DNA from: Hoplostethus atlanticus
Lineage: Eukaryota > Chordata > Actinopteri > Trachichthyiformes > Trachichthyidae
Assembly (NCBI GenBank): GCA_034670405.1
Contig: JAXDDX010000175.1
Coordinates: forward strand, 766,585 to 830,584
Length of the DNA stretch: 64,000 nucleotides
Reading direction: 5' to 3'
Shown here: one piece after another, positions 13,359 through 25,492 of the stretch
Layout: the number at the start of each line of letters is the position of its first letter
Position numbering within the stretch: the stretch's first letter is position 1
Program-made: the position numbers and the translations under genes
The notes under the pieces: model-generated
Databases searched by the model: none
The model's input: the letters and a program-made list of their open reading frames with translations, nothing else
What the model was told of the DNA's origin: nothing

Positions 13359-15000
13359 TGCAGGAGGAATATTGCCCTCTAACTAAACTCGGTGTGGTGG
13401 TGGGCACCGTATAGCGCAGGGTGGTTGGGTGATTTCCCTACGTCTCCGCCATATCCCGCTCGGCGCTGTGATGGAGATCAATGTGTGTAGTAATAAGGTT
13501 TAGGAGATTGGGATGCCGTATCGTACCGAAGTAATCATCTTTCAATCGGTCTCTTCAACCCCCCCCCCCCCCAGTGATCAGGGTTAGGCCAGTGAGCAAA
13601 GAGTGATGCTGGGTCGTGATCTCTTTCTGGGTCAACAGCGTTCGCACACATTGTTGTGATTGACATGGATATGATTTGGAAGATGTCTCTACAGTTAAGT
13701 AAATTATGTTAGATTATTTTTTTTTTTTAAATATCACCTAGTCCAGAATATCTGTCTGTGTTGAAACACATCCGGTCTCAGTGAGACATGAAGCGTAGAT
13801 CCCAAGATCCCCATCGTTCTTTGGTAGATTTGCTTGAATGTTTAGGATCATCGTCTTGTTGAACAGCCACTTTCAACCCATCTTTATCTCTCAGACTGAT
13901 GGCCTGACGTTCTGTTCAGGAACCCTCAGAATTCAAGGTTCCCTTAATGATGTTGAGTCGTCCCGGTCCAGACGATCTTTTAGGTTCAAGGTCATATTTA
14001 TTTTCACATTGTTTATTGATTTTGAATTTTTGATAGTACCTCATAATGCATGTAATTGCTTACATTACGTAAATAAATAAATCAATTCCATGAATTATGA
14101 GGCAGCCACTGTCCCTGTGATGCTCTCAAATGTTTTTGCCGGTAAAACTGCGCGTGGGCCCAGAAGAGATTATCATAGACATGCTCTTAGTGGTCACTTT
14201 AGCGTGTTTATTATTTATTTATATATTTACATTTATTTATACATATTGCATTAGAATCGTCCCAGTCACTCCATTCATGAGAGTAGGTGCTATATGGCTA
14301 CATTAGAGTAATATAACTCTACGGTGGTAGAGCCCAGCACGGAGCCACTTTCTGCTCTGCTGGAAAGACTCTGCTCTTCCCCTTGAGGTTACTTTGCTTT
14401 GTTTTATGTGTAGAAATTCATCATAAAAGGTCCATCATTGACATGTTTATCCTCGCCTATCCCTTTTTGGCATAAAAAACCTGCTGGTTGCTGGAATCTG
14501 TTAGGCACTCCAAAGCCTCTCACTAACATTGACGCTGGCCAATGATAACATGGCATTAAGTTCAGCGGTTTGATACCGTTACTTTTACAATGCCAGCTGC
14601 TATTCCCCAGGTGCCAAGCACATTGAGACACATGACAACGCGTTGTAGCTGCGGATCACAACAATCCAGCTATACGGCCACATGCATCGCACGGAAATCA
14701 CTCTTACTACAGTAAGTGTGGTCTGGTTGTATTTTGCAGGCACCCTGCTGCTGACCTTTTCATAGACAGGTTGGCTGCATGTAACATGGTGAGAAATGTA
14801 ACAAACAAAAAGCACGTGGAGTGATCTAAACAATTAGATGGCGTAGAATCACAAGTGGTGGCCCCGGGGCGGGATTAAGGAGCTAATATGACTCCAGCTG
14901 AACTCCATTCATCTACATCTGTTGTACAACGCGAGCATAACAAGCTGCTGCACCAGGTGATGCAGAGAGAGAGAGAGCCTTAACATTTAACAGTGGTATG
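11527..15000. other. Intergenic, no gene seen
   Basis: Contains a perfect 10-bp stem-loop at 12428-12461 and a CA tract at about 13317-13357. No coding exon, RNA gene or transposon border can be supported. Confidence 0.55.
12428..12461. other. Short perfect inverted repeat (stem-loop)
   Basis: TGTGGCACCC and GGGTGCCACA are exact reverse complements separated by about 14 bases. No poly-T tract or gene end beside it suggests a function. Confidence 0.6.
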
Positions 15001-15002
15001 TT

Positions 15003-15050
15003 GGCGTGTGTGTGTGTGTGTGTATGTGTGTGTGTGTGTGTGTTTGTGCA
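15003..15050. repeat. (GT)n microsatellite
   Basis: Interrupted GT dinucleotide run. Confidence 0.85.
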
Positions 15051-15539
15051 GATCCATCTATGGACAGGGATAGTTTAAGTAGAATTTCTGGGAAGGAGAA
15101 CACAGGAAAACGAACAGATAAACAGAGTCCCGCTATTAAGCCCTCTGATAAAGGCAGTGAAAGGTGCATGAGTGGATAACACAAATTAGAGAGGTACACG
15201 GAGGACGAGAGGATAAGGAGGCACCGCGCAGGAAAGTGGATATCGCAAAGAGCATGCGGGGGAAAATAATATATTTTAGCGTAGGGAAAGGGGAGGGGAG
15301 AAGGCGAAGGGATATGAGAAATGATGAGCGATGGGGAGATTGAGTGAGATGAAGGGCAGACACTAAAGAAACACATTTGTCCCTCACCTCTTGGCCAGGG
15401 TGAGGACACAAGAGCGATAGAAGACTGATCGATGAGGGAGGAAAACCTGGACCACGTTGGCAACTTAAAAGACAATGAAACAATGGAGCGGGGTTGAAGG
15501 ACGGTGGTAACGATGGATGGACCCATCCTGGCTCTCATC

Positions 15540-15872
15540 GCTTTCTCTTTCTTTCTCTCTTTCTCTTTCTCTTTCTCAATTCAATTCAATTCTAGCTGAT
15601 ATAAAACCAAAATAATCAGAATGCAATAGGTAAAATAAAACTAAAGAAAATAGAGGAAAAAGATTACAAGTATAATGACATGTCATAACTTTCATTCATT
15701 CATTCATTCATTCATTTTTTTATTTCCTCATCATCTCTTTTGCTACAGCACATGAAGCCATATTGCTCAGAAGCATTCACTTTCCTACCTTCAACCATCA
15801 GTGTTTTGTTTCCTCATCTAAGGATGAGATATTGCAGATTGTCATTGTTCTCTGAGTTCTCTTGCAATCACT

Positions 15873-15905
<33 letters not shown>

Positions 15906-16293
15906 TTTCTTAAGTAGATGCTAATTCACACTAGAGAAGCAAAGCATGTGGATTACATAAATGTATTATTACTGTAGACCCCCCCCCCACCCACTCTACA
16001 TAAAAAATAATAAACAGTGGCTATACATACAGTGTATTATGCCTATCTATAATCCTCTCAACCAAAAAACTGTATTTCTCCACCTGGAACATTAACTGGA
16101 TTATACTGTAACTTGAAAGCAGAGACAATAAAAAAGACAAATGGAAGTAGTGACAAGGCATTTCTCTGGCTTACAGCACTCAGACTTCACAGAGAGAAGA
16201 AAAAGCTGCAGTATGAGTTGTTGCCTCTAACCTGTGATTGCTATCCTTTTGTTGGAGAAAGGGTCTAGAGGGCAGCTGGTAAATTATGAGAGT

Positions 16294-16335
<42 letters not shown>

Positions 16336-16434
16336 AACAGAGAGTTGCTTTTTGCTTTTGGCTACCCCATAGTGCAGTCAGTCCTGTGAGAGGAAGCCAT
16401 GTTTCATACCATGTTTCATCCCCCATCCCTTCCA

Positions 16435-16470
<36 letters not shown>

Positions 16471-18084
16471 CTATCTTTTAATTCAAGTGTGTGTCTGCGT
16501 GTAGTGGGCGGTTCGAAATGTTCATTCGCATTGAAAGATCATTTGGCTCCATCTGATGTCCCTTTAAGAGCCAGTCGGGGCTCCAGGTAGGTGATGGCAC
16601 CATTATGGCTCCTGCGATGCGGTGCCCCCACTGTGAACGGGAACAATCTACAGTGACAGGAAGACAGTTGCACAATAGCTATCCCCTGATGAAGCAGACT
16701 TAATGGCACCCGCATAGGGTCCCATAGGAGAAGGGTTCTCCGGAGCCGTGCGGGCGGGGGCGGCGGCGCGCTAATGGTGGCGTATTTTAAATCGTGTTTA
16801 TCTTCCATGTGAGTGAATCATTTGTCTGCTGTTGTCAAAAAAAAAAAAAAAACGAACGGAGGAGAGTGAAATCTTTGATAGGCTATTTCCTTGAAGACAA
16901 AAGGAAAGAGGAGAAAGGAGAAAAGGAGCAAAAAAAAGATCACCCAGGCGTCAATTAAGATCAAAGTGACGTCCGATGCCACGTCTGTTAAACTGCTCGG
17001 AAAATCATAGGAAGATTTCTGATAATGGTGTCCTAATAGCTCTCAGGAGAAGCTCTCTCTCTCTTTTCTGTGTAGATTCACAGGCTCCTCCATTTAGAAA
17101 CTCTCCAATTTTCTGTTCCACAATTTCAAATGAATCACACATAATGTCAAATAGTCACTTTGACTTTACTCAGATGTTAAAGGTGATTGGTGAGATGCCT
17201 TTTATATGAAGTCTGGTGTTGGCATGTATGGTTTCTCTTTTTGGGGGGATGAGCAGCACTGCAGCAACTACTATTTCAACTATGTTTTTACTTCTTTCAC
17301 ACCACATATGTGTGAATCTTCCTTTCTAAAACGAGAAGCTCAGAGATGGAAAAAGGGTTCGGGTATCTGAAATAAGAACAACTTCCAGATGATCCAAGCC
17401 TTCGTTGTTCCCTCTGTTTCATCTGTTTATTTGTTCTATCCATTCTAAAACCACACCGCACCACCTACCTTTCATCCTCTCCTTTTTAAGTCCAATTTTT
17501 TTCCATCCTCTTTCACTGTCGACTCCCCCATATTTCACCTCCCTCTCGCCTTCCTCGCCTCTTCCTCTGACTCGCTCACCTCCCTATCTAATGGACTGGA
17601 CTGATGCTGAAGCTTTTGCTTCTGCGGTTTATTATCATTTATCTGTTTGTTTGCAAGTAGAAATCCATTTCACAAGGCGAGGTCTCCTTCTTAAAGATGC
17701 AGATAATTCTGGATGCCAAAAGGTATCTTGACATATCTTGATGCCCATGCAAGTGGTAGAAATGATTTTTGATTTTCTTTTTGGCATTTACATAAGGAAA
17801 TATATATATTGTGGTTCATATTTTGTAAGATTTCATCATATTTCACTTGTTCAATCAGCCTTACCACAGTGTTCCTCAGTGTGAGGATATTGTCTGTTAT
17901 AATGAAAGCAGACTAGATGCTTTACTCCTGTTTCCTCTTGTTTACTGACACCCACTTTGTGTTTCCTTTCTGATGTTTGCTGACTTTAATGGATGACTTT
18001 CATGTACTGGATCGTCATCGCTGTAATTAATGGCTATCATCATGTTAATGCATTTCCATCTTGCTTTTAGTTTGTCAAACCCAC

Positions 18085-18123
<39 letters not shown>

Positions 18124-19249
18124 CCATTCTCCCATTAGTTTCTGTGGAGATGGGGTCTGACATTTAACCGTGTCACAGCAGACCCCCGAGCAGAACTTTC
18201 TACTTTCTAACAAGATAACACCCTTATTTGTTTGAACCAAACAGAATTGGATTATAACACACCCACGCACACACGCACGCACACGCACACACACACACAC
18301 AAACACACACACACAAACACAAACACACAAATGATCATCATCATCAGGTTAATGCTTTTCTCTCTCTCTCTCTCTCTCACTCACTCACTCACTCACACAC
18401 ACACAATCTCACTCAATCTCACATTACACAGATTAAAGACACAGTCAGCAATTTATTTGACCCCCTACATACTCACTCAGAACTACTCAAAAAATATATA
18501 TTTTTTTAATTTCTCAGCCCATTATAAAATAGTGTGATGCAATTTAGACAGACGGACAGACATGCAAGACACACACACACACCCCCTTTCATATGTTACA
18601 CACCCCATTCAAAAGCCTGTAGAAGTATATACTCCATAGCAGTGACACACATGGTTGAATTTATTGGATGATTTCCACAGAGGAATGTTTAAAATGTTTG
18701 ATATGTTACATCTTTAAATACGCCATCGCTTGTCCTGCCAAGCGATCGTGCAATTTTGTTGCGGCACATCGCAAACACACACCCACATATACACAATGAC
18801 TGCATATATACAGTATGTAGGCATGCAAAACCCTGAAGATCCAAATCCCAAAATGCAAATACAACCAGCCAGAGATACAGGGTGCACACACACACTGTAC
18901 ATAGCCAGTCAGTGAACAAGTGAGAAAGAGACAGAAATGTTGATATTTATAATGGAAGTAAATTCCATTTCATTACCAGTAGTGTCCAAACCCGTAGTTT
19001 GTGTGATGCTTCAACACTTCTAACCAAACAAGCCACCATTGCATGCACTGAGCCATTGAATGTGACGCTATACATCTTGACTGACAGAAAAGAACACTGT
19101 CGCGGGTGACGGCGTACGAGAGGCGTATAAGAACAACCCCGGTGCCCCTCAGTGACATTGAGCTGTGAGGCCGCCATCAAACAGAAACACACATGCCAAT
19201 AATGTGACACTCCCCGAGCCTCTGGACACAATGTGTTGTAGTAGACGTG

Positions 19250-19288
<39 letters not shown>

Positions 19289-20432
19289 GGGTGGAATAGA
19301 ATAGAATGGATCCTTTTCTCTTATATTGCCTCGCTGCAGTAAAACATGGTCTGCTTTAGCCAATATCCCTCTCAGTATAGTATGTTCTATATAATAGGAC
19401 AAAGCTAATTCTCAGAACAGATTCTGATAAAAAGCAGTGATGGTAAATTGCATGATGCCATTATTCTCTGGTTCTGTAAGTGCTCTCAGGCAATCCCACC
19501 CACTCTGCCCCTGAAATAACAAATGGCCGCTATCAGCGCTTAGTTGTACCGCATCCTTTATTCAACCCTAATACGTTAAAAAAAAAAAATTCACAGCACT
19601 GGGACATAACATGACAGCAGTAGAGATAACTGCAGTAAATACAAAGCAACACTCAGTGGTCCTTTTTGACATATTATCCCCAAACTGTACAAATGCAGAC
19701 TCAGCAAATTTGATTCCTTAGTTAACATTGCAGAACACACCAACGTTTTGTCACTTTTCATAGATATGCACTGTAAATACACATTTAGCATCTATTGACG
19801 ACCTTCAAAGTGCCCTTGAAACACAATAAGGATGTGTTGTCCCGGGTTAGTTAAAGTTATTTCACATGTGTATACAGTACTATAGTTGCTTCAGTCGTGT
19901 AGGCTTCTGTCGGCTTTGAAATAAGAAGTGCATTTCTAAAACATGCAGTTACAAAACACACACAAAGAGCGCGCGGAAGCAGACCGGTCGAGAGTGACGA
20001 GTGCCGCTGTCACTGCCCGGGTTCAGATACAGTCTCTATTGCTTTGGCAGAGAGCAAACTGAAAGGAGACTGCCTGCCCATCGTAAGTACATCATAAGTG
20101 TTGTGTACAAACCTCAGTGGCAACAGCAACTGGCCCAAAACATATGCACAGATTGCAAAATTTCAGGTTAAAACAAGAGAAATAATGTTAAGGCGGCGAA
20201 AAGATAGATGGGGTTTGGTGGGGGGGGAGGGGATTTTCTGCTCTCGGTGTCTCCAAGGAGTTTTACTACATCAGACTCACAGATTGCCTTAATGAGCATT
20301 TCCCATGGTGCGCTGTAACGCCCCCGGGGATCACAGAGAGAGAGAATCTAGTCCACATCCCCTCCGTGTGATGCTCAGCTAGGAATAAGCAGAAAGCCAT
20401 CATAAAGCATGTCTCAAGTCACAGCTTGGCAT

Positions 20433-20511
<79 letters not shown>

Positions 20512-20632
20512 TCCTTGCATTTGCTGATCTGGTGTTCCTTCTGTGCCCATTTTATCTCTGATAAAGGACACTTAGTGAAAATTGTCCTCTTCCAGGAAAA
20601 CCCTTAAGCAATTCTCCTCTACTCCCATGCAC

Positions 20633-20670
<38 letters not shown>

Positions 20671-21060
20671 ATTTAACACAGACTGTCTTTCCTATTGACT
20701 TCCATTTCAAAGTATAATCAGATAATTCTTCCTCATAGTCATTAAAGATACAATTACATTATATTTATAAATAACATTAAAGATAATTGGTTCAAGCCAC
20801 TTGAAAAATACAGTAATTCCAAAAGTCAGTGTTACACACCGGGAGCGATTCAAAGTATTGACTGTGGCTTTTTGAAGTCCGCTCTCTGTCGGAGTACCCC
20901 TGGATAACCTCCAAACAGGAGCACAAACAGCGGGGAGAATGAATACAGTGTTTTCCAGTGTTACGGCGATCCCCCAGAAATATAGTTCTATGGCGTTTTC
21001 CTTTGCATCGTAACATGAACGTCCCATGGCTGTTCAATGATTTCACCCTTATTGATTGAC
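15540..21060. other. Intergenic region downstream of the adrenergic receptor gene, with many microsatellites
   Basis: Holds CA/GT tracts (15873-15902, 16436-16469, 18084-18122, 18259-18330, 19251-19284, 20631-20669), GA tracts (16290-16331, 20432-20508), a CTCA tract near 18360-18400, and a GC-richer block at 16540-16800. Part of the right-hand end should be 3' untranslated region of the receptor gene on the minus strand, but no clear end can be fixed. No other gene is supported. Confidence 0.55.
20432..20508. repeat. (GA)n microsatellite
   Basis: About 38 uninterrupted GA dinucleotides. Confidence 0.95.
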
Positions 21061-21068
21061 GGTCCGTC

Positions 21069-22664
21069 CTAGAAGAACGTTCCCTTAGTGTCCCTACACA
21101 GTATCTTCTTGAAGGCCTTCCTAAAATCCTTGTTGAAGATCGTGTATATGACCGGGTTGAGGCAGGAATTGCAGTAGCCTATCCAGAAGAAGAACTTAAA
21201 CAAGGGATCCGGGAGGCTGCAAGTCTTGGGGCACACCGCCTGTAAGGAATAGGAGAAGAAGAAGGGGAACCAACAGACCACAAACACTCCCATCACCACA
21301 GCCAAGACAAAGGTGAAGCGCTTCTCCCTGTTCGCCATCGCCTTGCGGCGTGCCATGGGTGTGCCCTGGATCACGGGTGTATCAAGCACCACCTTTGTGC
21401 CAGACGACGTGGCCACGGTGTTTTTGTACCTGTGGGCCAATTTGAGAACTTGAACTTTGAACCCTTTGCCTTGGGCCGATCCCACCGCGTGCGTCTTGTT
21501 CACCTCCATTGGCCCTTTGCCGTCCTCCCCTGCGGCACCTTTTCCCCCGATCTCGGAGTCAGCCTCCGAGCCAGAACTTGAGGTGTCGTCGCGAAGGGCG
21601 TCCGTCTGTGCCTTTCGCCGTTTGCCGGGACGTTCCCAGGGCTCTTTGCGGTCAACGGCCGAGTGGAGTCGGTTGTCTTGATGGGGTACAGAGGAAGAGG
21701 CGGTGCACGTGAAAACCGGAGCAGCACCTGAGGAGGGAGGATGGTGCCGAGTGTCCCGGCTGGTCGTTTCCTGGACATGAGGCGATGATGGGGAGGGATT
21801 TGAGCCAGATGAACTCTTCAGCGTGATGCTGTTTTGTTGGTTAGCATTCTTACCTCCATGCTCTCCGTTCTGTTGCGACCGGTCAGCTAACGTCGCTGCG
21901 GGTTTCGGGGTTGTGGCATTGGTGTTCCCTGCCACCTCTTTGTGTTTCTCTCCCGGTGGGCAACGTGTATGTTTCTTAGCAATCTGGTAAATCCTCACAT
22001 ACACCAGTATCATTATCACACACGGGGCGAAGAAGGAGCCAATGGTCGAGTACAGAATATACCAGCGCTCATTGTTCAGTTCACATACCTCCTCGCCTCC
22101 ATCGCTCTTGTCCAGGGAAAGAAGAGGAGGGAAAGAGATGACGGCGGAAATCAGCCACACTACGACAATGGCTGCCTTGATGCGTAAGGGAGTACGCTTG
22201 GCACCGTAGGAGACGGGCCGTGAGATTGACAGGTACCGGTCCAGTGCTATAGCACACAGGTGGACGATAGAGGAGGTGCAGAACAGAACGTCCAGTGCTA
22301 GGTAGATTTCGCACCACAGGGAACTAAACACCCAGTAGCCCTGCAGTTCATTGGCCAAGGAGAAGGGGATGATGAGCGTGGCCACTAAGATATCAGCCGC
22401 AGCCAGAGACACTAGGAAGAGATTTTGAGGCCCCTTGAGAGACCGGGAAGTCAAGACCGCGATGATCACTAGGATATTTCCCACAATGGTCACGATCATC
22501 ATTAAAGTGATGGCAGTAGCGAAGGCTGCGGTGGCTTGCGGGGAATAGGGCGGGGTCCTGATGGTACTCTGGTTGCAGGGTCTGGTGCCAGAGAAGAGGC
22601 TGCTGCTCCTGTTGATGAGTCTGCCTAGCTCCGACGGGCACGCTGCATCTGGGGCAGCTGCCAT
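21069..22664 (-). CDS. adra2b: Alpha-2 adrenergic receptor, probably alpha-2B
   Basis: Seven-transmembrane catecholamine receptor of 531 residues in one exon, as usual for alpha-2 receptors, which couple to Gi. The ATG at 22664 is chosen because the residues following it carry two N-glycosylation sites (N18, N31) just before TM1; an upstream in-frame ATG would add 34 unlikely residues. Visible features: D91 in TM2, disulfide pair C118/C194, amine-binding D125 in TM3, DRY at 142-144, TM5 serines S206 and S210, a long third intracellular loop (about 232-446), CWFPFFF at 464-470, NPVIY at 503-507 and a palmitoylation-type Cys at 523. Oddities: Leu follows DRY where Trp is usual, and NSC replaces NSS before NPVIY. 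Alpha-2B is preferred over fish alpha-2D because of CPKxC in the third extracellular loop and the neighbouring ovastacin-like gene, which mirrors mammalian ADRA2B-ASTL. The receptor family is certain; the subtype is likely. Confidence 0.93.
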   Translation of the reverse strand: MAAAPDAACPSELGRLINRSSSLFSGTRPCNQSTIRTPPYSPQATAAFATAITLMMIVTIVGNILVIIAVLTSRSLKGPQNLFLVSLAAADILVATLIIPFSLANELQGYWVFSSLWCEIYLALDVLFCTSSIVHLCAIALDRYLSISRPVSYGAKRTPLRIKAAIVVVWLISAVISFPPLLSLDKSDGGEEVCELNNERWYILYSTIGSFFAPCVIMILVYVRIYQIAKKHTRCPPGEKHKEVAGNTNATTPKPAATLADRSQQNGEHGGKNANQQNSITLKSSSGSNPSPSSPHVQETTSRDTRHHPPSSGAAPVFTCTASSSVPHQDNRLHSAVDRKEPWERPGKRRKAQTDALRDDTSSSGSEADSEIGGKGAAGEDGKGPMEVNKTHAVGSAQGKGFKVQVLKLAHRYKNTVATSSGTKVVLDTPVIQGTPMARRKAMANREKRFTFVLAVVMGVFVVCWFPFFFSYSLQAVCPKTCSLPDPLFKFFFWIGYCNSCLNPVIYTIFNKDFRKAFKKILCRDTKGTFF

Positions 22665-23600
22665 GGTGGTGCTGATAAACAAGGTCAACTTTATTAGTGG
22701 TGTCTTATGGGAGAAAGGAGTCTGTATGGAATGAAGGAAAAGGAGGAGGTTGCTACCATAAACCATGGAGAAGCAGCATTTGTCCAGTCAAAGAAGACGC
22801 AGAGGGGCTGGGATGTAGAAGCAGCAGCATGGTCAGTCAAAAATAAGAGGTTTGGTTTGTACACTGCTGATGAGAGAAATCTAAAAGGAGACGAACTTCA
22901 GTAGCCATCGGTCAAAATTACACCGAGCAGTCCTGCGCTGTTATTTTGTATTTATTCAGTAAATTATCAGTAAAATCAGTCTCACCGATAGAGCCTTAAA
23001 ATAAATAGCAAATCAACCATCAGAAATCTCTCTGGTGGTACTTACTGGAATGCATGGGGTAAGATCTTCACCACAGCCCCGCGCGTCGGCGCACCGTGCC
23101 GCGTCAGTTTGAACAGTTTCAATAAAGCACTTTAAAAGTTGATCATTTCACAAGTAGTCTACGCAACATTTCCACGAACCCTAATAACAAGCAATGTTAC
23201 GTCGGTTGTCCAACTGTGAAGGGTTTGAGTTCCAGTGACAGCGTAAAAAAGGCAATGTTTCGTCAGTGAAGAATAAGCGGATCACGACAAGAGAGCGGGT
23301 AAAATAAACAACCCACACAGATCTAGTGAGGATATAATTATCTTATTGGTCTCGCATAAGAAAAAACAGCGACCTGCACATATTGCAAAGTTTTTCAAAA
23401 TAAGTGGGCTGGTTGTCTCAGGTCCCAACGCCTACTCAGCGTACGCCAAAAAAAAAGGAAGAAATCTCAGTTGATATATCCTTGTGCGGTCCTTGGTCCC
23501 GGTTTATCGTTTCACTCTGGAGACAGACGACGTCGTAGGCGAGGATGTCGAGCTGATGTTGATGTTATGGGATACTGGGTAACGAATGCGCGCTTCCTTT
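22665..23600 (-). promoter_or_regulatory. Probable 5' UTR and promoter region of the adrenergic receptor gene
   Basis: The block upstream of the receptor ATG has no other gene. It includes a CpG-containing stretch at 23070-23110 and 23580-23660. The transcription start cannot be placed, and a 5' untranslated intron cannot be excluded. Confidence 0.35.
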
Positions 23601-25308
23601 TACACTGACGCGCGACACGCACTGGACTCCAAACTCTCCACACTGGCTGTGCGCTTTTTTTCCACGCTGGGAGTCAAGGTCGGAGCCTCTGCGTCACACA
23701 CAGATCCCCCCTCTCGAGAGGGCATCAAGATCTTACGAGAAGATGAACGTAACCTTGTGAGAAGCTTATAATGAAATATTTGTTGAAAGTGAAAATGAAT
23801 CACTATTTTACATTTGCTTTTCTTATTCGCCATATGTTCCGGCATTTTGTTCTTTATTTTGGTGAACTTATGTACTTCTTACTGTTGAATTTTCCATAAA
23901 GGTGCATTTTTTTCTCAAAAAAGAAAGACACTATGCCTCCCTGTCCACATCTTTTTTGTCAGCTATCTTTGCATCATCAATAAATTATAATACTGCAATG
24001 CGCTACGTAGGAGGAAATATCCTGATTAACCTAATCAAAGTAGAAATCTAACGATGCAGTGATCAATGTCCAGTGTTTAAATTTGTGATTGGCTTGGGAG
24101 AAAAGTCGATGGAACATCAGTAAACCCCTATGTAAGTGTTATCCCAGGAGGATGGAGCTCAGGAGTTGTCAGCTAACATCGACCTAAAAGTGTGCAACGA
24201 AACGTGAATTATCCATCAGCCACTTATCGCCACATTGTAATAAATAGCTACCGCTGAAAGCTCTTCATCATTTTCATTCCATTTCCACGTTTGGGTTTGT
24301 ACAAGCTGTACCTACATATTTGGCCAAATATCTCTAATACTCTGCCACCCTATACACCATAGGGCCGCTGTGATTAAAGGACAATTACAGCCATTTGTGG
24401 GTTCTATGCTGTTTTCACCTTGATAGATTTTTAAATCTCAGCACCTTTTAGCATCTTTCTGTTGAGCATCTTAATGGAAAAATGTCTCTGTAATATGTCT
24501 ATAATGGAAACAAATGACAACAACCCTTAGAGGTTTTAGGGCCTCCAATGACCGGGTTTGTAGGGTGCGACAAGCGAGCGCCACAAGACATTTAATCTAC
24601 AAAGCCAAAAAAGCAAATGAAGCAGTATTATTACAGTTGTTGCACATTACCCCTACAGTAGAGCTTTCTGGTGGATCTCTGCTCTAATGAGTCAACTAAC
24701 TTCAATTACAGGCCATCATTGCTCTAGGGGATGGGAAGGGCTGTATCAGGAGACTTGTGTAGGAGATTAGTTCAATGGCAATTCCTACTGTCAACAGAGG
24801 TCAGAATTAGGTTTTTTATTTTTTAAGATTTTACTTTGGCAGTTTATGAAGCATACCAGCTGTGACCATAATCAGCAATTGTTCCTTTAAATAGCCTCAT
24901 TTTTATGGGTGCTCTCTAATTTCGTCAGCACCCCATTGGTTTCTAGTCATCTTGGTAGTAGATTTACGCATTTTCTTTCTTGTAAGCATGTCACATATAG
25001 CCCAGCAACCTAAGATACAATCCCATATAAGCTAGTGGTTTAATCAAAAATCTGAGGTATTATGAGCCAATCAACACAAAAATGCCAAGACCCACATGGG
25101 GGAAAATCCTGGGTATTATCTGCAACTGCAGTGTTAATAGTACCAAGTAGTGTCACAGCTGAAAGGGTGATGTGTTGTCTAAATCCTTTCCTAAGCTTTT
25201 TGAAGGCATTAATTAACTCAAATTTCAGCTTGCTGTAGTGTGGGGAAAAAAGAAAAAAAAAACTGAAAGCATGCATGCCCATGGAGGGAAAAAATTGATT
25301 GCATCAAC
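23601..25308. other. Intergenic between astl-like gene and adra2b, no gene seen
   Basis: AT-rich sequence without supported exons, RNAs or transposon ends. Confidence 0.55.
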
Positions 25309-25310
25309 AC

Positions 25311-25316
25311 TTTATT
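25311..25316 (-). terminator. Polyadenylation signal for the astacin gene
   Basis: TTTATT on the plus strand reads AATAAA on the minus strand, about 180 bp after the stop codon of the astacin gene. No competing canonical hexamer was noticed between. Confidence 0.6.
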
Positions 25317-25492
25317 AATATCGTGTAAACAGGTTGTCTCTTTCCTATTAGTACAGATCTTGCAGCCATCCGTGTCAGGTTCAAGTGAAATTTCAGATCT
25401 GTCAAAGTGAAGTTTAAGTATCTAGTTGGCACACTCAAAAGTTAGGGGATTAAGTAAATTTGACTTCTTGAGGTCCACTTCAGAGTCCCTGT

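Noticed and set aside
14987..15538. 183-codon minus-strand frame
   Set aside because: Ser/Leu/Pro-rich translation of a purine-rich stretch running into a GT microsatellite; no domain or splice evidence.
21457..21778. Frames overlapping the receptor's third intracellular loop
   Set aside because: Shadows of the GC-rich receptor coding sequence in other frames.
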